The position numbers were made by a program, and so were the translations under genes. The notes below the pieces were generated by a model. The model searched no databases. It worked only from the letters and a program-made list of their open reading frames with translations, and was not told the DNA's origin. Shown here piece by piece: positions 37,808 to 45,434 of a stretch of 64,000 bases of DNA (its first letter is position 1; the number at the start of each line of letters is the position of its first letter). This DNA comes from Mallotus nudiflorus (Eukaryota; Streptophyta; Magnoliopsida; Malpighiales; Euphorbiaceae), in contig CANTUR010001435.1 of NCBI GenBank assembly GCA_947683625.1, forward strand, positions 1 through 64,000, written 5' to 3'.

Positions 37808-37847
37808 TGGGCGCTACACACTGCGTCTGTAGCGGTTTAACTTCGGG
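37808..37847. other. Divergent 40-bp segment of classes m9/m12 with alternative stem-loop (example)
   Basis: In m9 and m12 the 40 bp after CTATAA differ from the ordinary monomer at about 14 of 40 positions with no length change, while the rest of the monomer differs little. The segment contains CGCTAC (37812-37817) and GTAGCG (37829-37834), a perfect 6-bp stem with an 11-nt loop. About 28 copies occur, starting near 994, 2963, 6553, 9790, 12826, 14791, 18386, 21625, 23771, 25939, 29178, 31325, 34922, 35460, 37803, 38343, 40688, 41223, 44108, 44643, 46993, 47531, 55808, 55988, 58152, 59409, 61390 and 63181. Loop bases vary between copies while the stem is mostly kept. Confidence 0.85.
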
Positions 37848-38379
37848 CCCAAAAGACCCATGTTTAGGCCCATGGATTTGATAGAGTGGGCTTGGGCACC
37901 TGGGCTTCAAATGGACGTTCGTGGCGGGATGGGTCGACCCACGGGGCCCATAATATATCAAATCGAAGCTGACTCAGAGGGCTATAGTGCGGGCCATAAA
38001 GCCCATCTATAGCGATTTGTCTTTGGGCCCAAAAACCCATGTTTAGGCCCATGGATCTGATCGAGTGGGCTTGGGCACTTGGGCTTCAAATGGACGTTTG
38101 TGGCAGCATGGGTCAACCCACGGGGCCCACAATATATCAAATCGAAGATGACTCAGAGGGCTATAGTGCGGGCCCCAAAGCCCATCTATAGCGTTTTGTC
38201 TTTGGGCCCAAAAACCCATGTTTAGGCCCATGGATTTGATAGAGTGGGCTTGCGCACATGGGCTTCAAATGGACGTTCGTGGCGGCATCGGTGGACCCAC
38301 AGCGCCCATAATATATCAAATCGAAGCTGACTCAGAGGGCTATAATGGGCGCTACAAACTGCGTCCGTAGCGGTTTAAC

Positions 38380-38423
38380 TTCGGGCCTAAAAACCCATGT
38401 TTTCGGGCCCAAAAACCTAAGTT
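38380..38423. repeat. 22-bp tandem duplication in m12
   Basis: Copy in 16-mer HOR copy b; reference example within the 2883-bp unit. Confidence 0.9.
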
Positions 38424-39131
38424 TAGGCCCATGGATTTTATTGTGGGCTTGCGCACTTGGGCTTGAAATGGACGTTCGTGGCGGCGACGGTTGACCGATG
38501 GGGCCCACAATATATCAAATCGAAGCTAACTCAGAGGGCTATAGTGCGGGCCATAAAGCCCATCTATAGCGATTTGTCTTTGGGCCCAAAAACCCATGTT
38601 TAGGCCCATGGATTTGATAGAGTGGGCTTGGGCACTTGGGCTTCAAATGGACGTTCGTGGCGGCATGGGTCGACCCACGGGGCCCATAATATATCAAATC
38701 GAAGCTGACTCAGAGGGCTATAGTACGGGCCATAAAGCCCATCTATAGCGATTTGTCTTTGGGCCCAAAAACCCATGTTTAGGCCCATGGATCTGATCGA
38801 GTGGGCTTGGGCACTTGGGCTTCAAATGGACGGTCGTGGCTGCATGGGTCGACCACGGGGCCCACAATATATCAAATCGAAGCTGACTCAGAGGGCTATA
38901 GTGCGGGCCATAAAGCCCATCTATAGCGATTTTTCTTTGGGCCCAAAGGCCCATGTTTAGGCCCATGGATTTGATAGAGTGCGCTTGGGCACCTGGGCTT
39001 CAAATGGACGTTCGTGGCGGCATGGGTCGACCCACGGGGCCCATAATATATCAAATCGAAGCTGACTCAGAGGGCTATAGTGCGGACCATAAAGCCCGTC
39101 TATAGCGATTTTTCTTTGGGCCCAAAAACCC

Positions 39132-42014
39132 ATGTTTAGGCCCATGGATCTGATCGAGTGGCTTGGGCACTTGGGCTTCAAATGGACGGTCGTGGCGGCA
39201 TGGGTCGACCCACGGGGCCCACAATATATCAAATCGAAGCTGACTCAGAGGGCTATAGTGCGGGCCATAAAGCTCATCTATAGCGATTTGTCTTTGGGCC
39301 CAAAGGCCCATATTTAGGCCCATGGATTTGATAGAGTGGGCTTGGGCACCTGGGCTTCAAATGGACGTTCGTGGCAGCATGGGTCGACCCACGGGGCCCA
39401 TAATATATCAAATCGAAGCTGACTCAGAGGGCTATAGTGCGGGCCATAAAGCCCATCTATAGCGATTTGTCTTTGGGCCCAAAGGCCCATGTTTAGGCCC
39501 ATGGATTTGATAGAGTGGCCTTGGGCACATGGGCTTCAAATTGACGTTCGTGGCGGCATGGGTTGACCCACGGGGCCCATAATATATCAAATCGAAGCTG
39601 ACTCAGAGGGCTATAGTGCGGGCCATAAAGCCCATCTATAGCGATTTGTCTTTGGGCCCAAAAACCCATGTTTAGGCCCATGGATCTGATCGAGTGGGCT
39701 TGGGCACTTGGGATTCAAATGGACGGTCGTGGCGGCATGGGTCGACCCACGGGGCCCACAATATATCAAATCGAAGCTGACTCAGAGGGCTATAGTGCGG
39801 GCCCTAAAGCCCATCTATAGCGTTTTGACTTTGGGCCCAAAAACCCATGTTTAGGCCCATGGATTTGATAGAGTGGGCTTGGGCACTTGGGCTTTAAATG
39901 GACGTTCGTGGCGGCGTGGGTCGACCCACGGGGCCCATAATATATCAAATCAAAGCTGACTCAGAGGGCTATAGTGCGGTCCATAAAGCCCATCTATAGC
40001 GATTTGTGTTTTGGCCCAAAAACCCATGTTTAGGCCCATGGATTTGAGAGATTGGGCTTGCGCACCTGGGCTTCAAATGGACGTTCGTGGCGGCGACGGT
40101 CGACCCACGGGGCCCATAATATATCAAATCGAAGCTGACTCAGAGGGCTATAGTGCAGGCCATAAAGCCCATCTATAGCGATTTGTCTTTGGGCCCAAAG
40201 ACCCATGTTTAGGCCCATGGATTTGATAGAGTGGGCTTGGGCACCTGGGCTTCAAATGGATGTTCGTGGCGGCATGGGTCGACCCACGGGGCCCATAATA
40301 TATCAAATCGAAGCTGACTCAGAGGGCTATAGTGCGGGCCATAAAGCCCATCTATAGCGATTTGTCTTTGGGCCCAAAAACCCATGTTTAGGCCCATGGA
40401 TCTGATCGAGTGGGCTTGGGTACTTGGGATTCAAATGGACGGTCGTGGCGGCATGGGTCGACCCACGGGGCCCACAATATATCAAATCGAAGCTGACTCA
40501 GAGGGCTATAGTGCGGGCCCTAAAGCCCATCTATAGCGTTTTGTCTTTGGGCCCAAAAACCCATGTTTAGGCCCATGGATTTGATAGAGTGGGCTTGCGC
40601 ACATGGGCTTCAAATGGACGTTCGTGGCGGCATCGGTGGACCCACGGGGCCCATAATATATCAAATCGAAGCTGACTCAGAGGGCTATAATGGGCGCTAC
40701 ACACTGCGTCTGTAGCGGTTTAACTTCGGGCCCAAAAGACCCATGTTTAGGCCCATGGATTTGATAGAGTGGGCTTGGGCACCTGGGCTTCAAATGGACG
40801 TTCGTGGCGGGATGGGTCGACCCACGGGGCCCATAATATATCAAATCGAAGCTGACTCAGAGGGCTATAGTGCGGGCCATAAAGCCCATCTATAGCGATT
40901 TGTCTTTGGGCCCAAAAACCCATGTTTAGGCCCATGGATCTGATCGAGTGGGCTTGGGCACTTGGGCTTCAAATGGACGTTTGTGGCGGCATGGGTCAAC
41001 CCACGGGGCCCACAATATATCAAATCGAAGATGACTCAGAGGGCTATAGTGCGGGCCCCAAAGCCCATCTATAGCGTTTTGTCTTTGGGCCCAAAAACCC
41101 ATGTTTAGGCCCATGGATTTGATAGAGTGGGCTTGCGCACATGGGCTTCAAATGGACGTTCGTGGCGGCATCGGTGGACCCACAGCGCCCATAATATATC
41201 AAATCGAAGCTGACTCAGAGGGCTATAATGGGCGCTACAAACTGCGTCCGTAGCGGTTTAACTTCGGGCCTAAAAACCCATGTTTTCGGGCCCAAAAACC
41301 TAAGTTTAGGCCCATGGATTTTATTGTGGGCTTGCGCACTTGGGCTTGAAATGGACGTTCGTGGCGGCGACGGTTGACCGATGGGGCCCACAATATATCA
41401 AATCGAAGCTAACTCAGAGGGCTATAGTGCGGGCCATAAAGCCCATCTATAGCGATTTGTCTTTGGGCCCAAAAACCCATGTTTAGGCCCATGGATTTGA
41501 TAGAGTGGGCTTGGGCACTTGGGCTTCAAATGGACGTTCGTGGCGGCATGGGTCGACCCACGGGGCCCATAATATATCAAATCGAAGCTGACTCAGAGGG
41601 CTATAGTACGGGCCATAAAGCCCATCTATAGCGATTTGTCTTTGGGCCCAAAAACCCATGTTTAGGCCCATGGATCTGATCGAGTGGGCTTGGGCACTTG
41701 GGCTTCAAATGGACGGTCGTGGCTGCATGGGTCGACCACGGGGCCCACAATATATCAAATCGAAGCTGACTCAGAGGGCTATAGTGCGGGCCATAAAGCC
41801 CATCTATAGCGATTTGTCTTTGGGCCCAAAGGCCCATGTTTAGGCCCATGGATTTGATAGAGTGCGCTTGGGCACCTGGGCTTCAAATGGACGTTCGTGG
41901 CGGCATGGGTCGACCCACGGGGCCCATAATATATCAAATCGAAGCTGACTCAGAGGGCTATAGTGCGGACCATAAAGCCCGTCTATAGCGATTTTTCTTT
42001 GGGCCCAAAAACCC
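39132..42014. repeat. 16-mer HOR, 2883 bp, copy c
   Basis: Same length and class order as copy b. It shares the m7 variant GGATGTTCG (T at 40261) with copy b but has the ordinary GATTTGTCTTT in m15. m3 has a private TTGACG in place of TAGACG near 39541. The m12 duplication is at 41263-41306. Confidence 0.92.
41263..41306. repeat. 22-bp tandem duplication in m12
   Basis: Copy in 16-mer HOR copy c, 2883 bp after the previous one. Confidence 0.9.
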
Positions 42015-42550
42015 ATGTTTAGGCCCATGGATCTGATCGAGTGGCTTGGGCACTTGGGCTTCAAATGGACGGTCGTGGCGGCATGGGTCGACCCACGGGG
42101 CCCACAATATATCAAATCGAAGCTGACTCAGAGGGCTATAGTGCGGGCCATAAAGCTCATCTATAGCGATTTGTCTTTGGGCCCAAAGGCCCATATTTAG
42201 GCCCATGGATTTGATAGAGTGGGCTTGGGCACCTGGGCTTCAAATGGACGTTCGTGGCAGCATGGGTCGACCCACGGGGCCCATAATATATCAAATCGAA
42301 GCTGACTCAGAGGGCTATAGTGCGGGCCATAAAGCCCATCTATAGCGATTTGTCTTTGGGCCCAAAGGCCCATGTTTAGGCCCATGGATTTGATAGAGTG
42401 GCCTTGGGCACATGGGCTTCAAATAGACGTTCGTGGCGGCATGGGTTGACCCACGGGGCCCATAATATATCAAATCGAAGCTGACTCAGAGGGCTATAGT
42501 GCGGGCCATAAAGCCCATCTATAGCGATTTGTCTTTGGGCCCAAAAACCC

Positions 42551-42729
42551 ATGTTTAGGCCCATGGATCTGATCGAGTGGGCTTGGGCACTTGGGCTTCA
42601 AATGGACGGTCGTGGCGGCATGGGTCGACCCACGGGGCCCACAATATATCAAATCGAAGCTGACTCAGAGGGCTATAGTGCGGGCCATAAAGCTCATCTA
42701 TAGCGATTTGTCTTTGGGCCCAAAGGCCC
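42551..42729. repeat. Hybrid monomer m4 head / m1 tail
   Basis: It begins as m4 (GAGTGGGCTTGGG, the G at 42581 that m1 lacks). By 42596 it reads GGGCTTC as in m1, not GGGATTC as in m4. It continues as m1 to AAAGCTCATC and AAAGGCCC. The exchange point is thus confined to about 15 bases inside the GGGC-rich stretch. Confidence 0.88.
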
Positions 42730-43694
42730 ATATTTAGGCCCATGGATTTGATAGAGTGGGCTTGGGCACCTGGGCTTCAAATGGACGTTCGTGGCAGCAT
42801 GGGTCGACCCACGGGGCCCATAATATATCAAATCGAAGCTGACTCAGAGGGCTATAGTGCGGGCCATAAAGCCCATCTATAGCGATTTGTCTTTGGGCCC
42901 AAAGGCCCATGTTTAGGCCCATGGATTTGATAGAGTGGCCTTGGGCACATGGGCTTCAAATAGACGTTCGTGGCGGCATGGGTTGACCCACGGGGCCCAT
43001 AATATATCAAATCGAAGCTGACTCAGAGGGCTATAGTGCGGGCCATAAAGCCCATCTATAGCGATTTGTCTTTGGGCCCAAAAACCCATGTTTAGGCCCA
43101 TGGATCTGATCGAGTGGGCTTGGGCACTTGGGATTCAAATGGACGGTCGTGGCGGCATGGGTCGACCCACGGGGCCCACAATATATCAAATCGAAGCTGA
43201 CTCAGAGGGCTATAGTGCGGGCCCTAAAGCCCATCTATAGCGTTTTGACTTTGGGCCCAAAAACCCATGTTTAGGCCCATGGATTTGATAGAGTGGGCTT
43301 GGGCACTTGGGCTTTAAATGGACGTTCGTGGAGGCGTGGGTCGACCCACGGGGCCCATAATATATCAAATCAAAGCTGACTCAGAGGGCTATAGTGCGGT
43401 CCATAAAGCCCATCTATAGCGATTTTTGTTTTGGCCCAAAAACCCATGTTTAGGCCCATGGATTTGAGAGATTGGGCTTGCGCACCTGGGCTTCAAATGG
43501 ACGTTCGTGGCGGCGACGGTCGACCCACGGGGCCCATAATATATCAAATCGAAGCTGACTCAGAGGGCTATAGTGCAGGCCATAAAGCCCATCTATAGCG
43601 ATTTGTCTTTGGGCCCAAAGACCCATGTTTAGGCCCATGGATTTGATAGAGTGGGCTTGGGCACCTGGGCTTCAAATGGACGTTCGTGGCGGCA

Positions 43695-43706
43695 TGGGTC
43701 GACCCA
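43695..43706. other. 12-bp perfect palindrome TGGGTCGACCCA (example)
   Basis: The sequence equals its reverse complement and includes a SalI-type GTCGAC core. It lies mid-monomer. In the 16-class HOR it is intact in m1, m2, m4, m5, m7, m8, m10, m14 and m16. It is altered in m3 (GGGTTGACCC), m6, m9, m11 (GGGTCAACCC), m12, m13 and m15 (GGGTCGACCACGG). Some monomers, for example near 7950 and 19788, extend it to CATGGGTCGACCCATG. It could extrude as a small cruciform or bind a dimeric protein; neither is shown. Confidence 0.9.
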
Positions 43707-43746
43707 CGGGGCCCATAATATATCAAATCGAAGCTGACTCAGAGGG

Positions 43747-43777
43747 CTATAGTGCGGGCCATAAAGCCCATCTATAG
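43747..43777. other. 31-bp imperfect inverted repeat bounded by CTATAG (example)
   Basis: Two CTATAG copies (43747-43752 and 43772-43777) flank GGGC (43756-43759) and GCCC (43766-43769), with CATAAA as the loop. Folded, this gives a 6-bp stem, a small asymmetric internal loop (TGC opposite AT), a 4-bp GC stem and a 6-nt loop. The arrangement is present in most monomers. Classes m9 and m12 replace it with a different stem-loop at the same place. Confidence 0.75.
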
Positions 43778-43786
43778 CGATTTGTC

Positions 43787-43798
43787 TTTGGGCCCAAA
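43787..43798. other. 12-bp perfect palindrome TTTGGGCCCAAA (example)
   Basis: This dyad recurs at the 3' end of most monomers and is centred on an ApaI-type GGGCCC. Where the next bases are AAAGGCCC (classes m1, m2, m15 and others) it extends to CTTTGGGCCCAAAG, a 14-bp perfect palindrome. Class m5 of the 2.88-kb HOR has TTTTGGCCCAAAA instead. It contributes an RGCCCA/TGGGCY hexamer on both strands. Confidence 0.9.
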
Positions 43799-44682
43799 AA
43801 CCCATGTTTAGGCCCATGGATCTGATCGAGTGGGCTTGGGTACTTGGGATTCAAATGGACGGTCGTGGCGGCATGGGTCGACCCACGGGGCCCACAATAT
43901 ATCAAATCGAAGCTGACTCAGAGGGCTATAGTGCGGGCCCTAAAGCCCATCTATAGCGTTTTGTCTTTGGGCCCAAAAACCCATGTTTAGGCCCATGGAT
44001 TTGATAGAGTGGGCTTGCGCACATGGGCTTCAAATGGACGTTCGTGGCGGCATCGGTGGACCCACGAGGCCCATAATATATCAAATCGAAGCTGACTCAG
44101 AGGGCTATAATGGGCGCTACACACTGCGTCTGTAGCGGTTTAACTTCGGGCCCAAAAGACCCATGTTTAGGCCCATGGATTTGATAGAGTGGGCTTGGGC
44201 ACCTGGGCTTCAAATGGACGTTCGTGGCGGGATGGGTCGACCCACGGGGCCCATAATATATCAAATCGAAGCTGACTCAGAGGGCTATAGTGCGGGCCAT
44301 AAAGCCCATCTATAGCGATTTGTCTTTGGGCCCAAAAACCCATGTTTAGGCCCATGGATCTGATCGAGTGGGCTTGGGCACTTGGGCTTCAAATGGACGT
44401 TTGTGGCGGCATGGGTCAACCCACGGGGCCCACAATATATCAAATCGAAGATGACTCAGAGGGCTATAGTGCGGGCCCCAAAGCCCATCTATAGCGTTTT
44501 GTCTTTGGGCCCAAAAACCCATGTTTAGGCCCATGGATTTGATAGAGTGGGCTTGCGCACATGGGCTTCAAATGGACGTTCGTGGCGGCATCGGTGGACC
44601 CACAGCGCCCATAATATATCAAATCGAAGCTGACTCAGAGGGCTATAATGGGCGCTACAAACTGCGTCCGTAGCGGTTTAAC

Positions 44683-44726
44683 TTCGGGCCTAAAAACCCA
44701 TGTTTTCGGGCCCAAAAACCTAAGTT
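44683..44726. repeat. 22-bp tandem duplication in m12
   Basis: Copy in 16-mer HOR copy d, 3420 bp after the previous one because of the three-monomer insertion. Confidence 0.9.
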
Positions 44727-45434
44727 TAGGCCCATGGATTTTATTGTGGGCTTGCGCACTTGGGCTTGAAATGGACGTTCGTGGCGGCGACGGTTGACCG
44801 ATGGGGCCCACAATATATCAAATCGAAGCTAACTCAGAGGGCTATAGTGCGGGCCATAAAGCCCATCTATAGCGATTTGTCTTTGGGCCCAAAAACCCAT
44901 GTTTAGGCCCATGGATTTGATAGAGTGGGCTTGGGCACTTGGGCTTCAAATGGACGTTCGTGGCGGCATGGGTCGACCCACGGGGCCCATAATATATCAA
45001 ATCGAAGCTGACTCAGAGGGCTATAGTACGGGCCATAAAGCCCATCTATAGCGATTTGTCTTTGGGCCCAAAAACCCATGTTTAGGCCCATGGATCTGAT
45101 CGAGTGGGCTTGGGCACTTGGGCTTCAAATGGACGGTCGTGGCTGCATGGGTCGACCACGGGGCCCACAATATATCAAATCGAAGCTGACTCAGAGGGCT
45201 ATAGTGCGGGCCATAAAGCCCATCTATAGCGATTTTTCTTTGGGCCCAAAGGCCCATGTTTAGGCCCATGGATTTGATAGAGTGCGCTTGGGCACCTGGG
45301 CTTCAAATGGACGTTCGTGGCGGCATGGGTCGACCCACGGGGCCCATAATATATCAAATCGAAGCTGACTCAGAGGGCTATAGTGCGGACCATAAAGCCC
45401 GTCTATAGCGATTTTTCTTTGGGCCCAAAAACCC

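Larger units (their letters stand above)
36249..39131. repeat. 16-mer HOR, 2883 bp, copy b (reference copy)
   Basis: Monomer starts are 36249 (m1), 36427, 36606, 36785, 36964, 37143, 37322, 37501, 37680, 37860, 38039, 38218 (m12, long), 38419 (m13), 38596, 38775 and 38953 (m16). Sixteen units give 2883 bp because m12 is about 22 bp longer, m13 is 2 bp shorter, m9 is 1 bp longer, and m1 and m15 are 1 bp shorter. Private or shared marks are T at 37378 (also copy c) and T at 38933 (also copy d). Confidence 0.92.
43625..43803 (+). repeat. Representative consensus-like 179-bp monomer (class m7)
   Basis: This monomer matches the majority base almost everywhere and can serve as the reference unit. 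In order it holds AGGCCCATGG; three GGGC-containing steps (GTGGGCTT, TTGGGCAC, CTGGGCTT); GGACGTTCGTGGCGGC; the palindrome TGGGTCGACCCA; GGGGCCCA; the AT-rich block ATAATATATCAAAT (43715-43728); TGACTCA (43735-43741); an imperfect inverted repeat bounded by two CTATAG copies; and the palindrome TTTGGGCCCAAA. Hand counting gives 94 G+C of 179, seven CpG dinucleotides, and seven RGCCCA/TGGGCY hexamers over both strands. The monomer phase used here is arbitrary. Confidence 0.95.
42015..45434. repeat. 16-mer HOR copy d, expanded to 3420 bp (19 monomers)
   Basis: The order is m1, m2, m3, m4/m1 hybrid (42551), m2 (42730), m3 (42909), m4 (43088), then m5-m16. The extra 537 bp are exactly three monomers, 42551-43087, created by a step back from m4 to m1. 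The m12 duplication is at 44683-44726. It shares GATTTTTCTTT in m15 (T at 45236) with copy b. Confidence 0.92.

Noticed and set aside
43625..43803. CENP-B box
   Set aside because: GTTCGTGGCGGCATGGG and GTTCGTGGCGGGATGGG (m10) recall its start, but the required spacing and the A and CGGG positions of TTCGNNNNANNCGGG are not met on either strand.
43787..43810. Telomeric or telo-box sequence (AAAAACCCATGTTTAGG)
   Set aside because: There is only one AAACCC per monomer, with no tandem TTTAGGG units. The resemblance is limited to six or seven bases.
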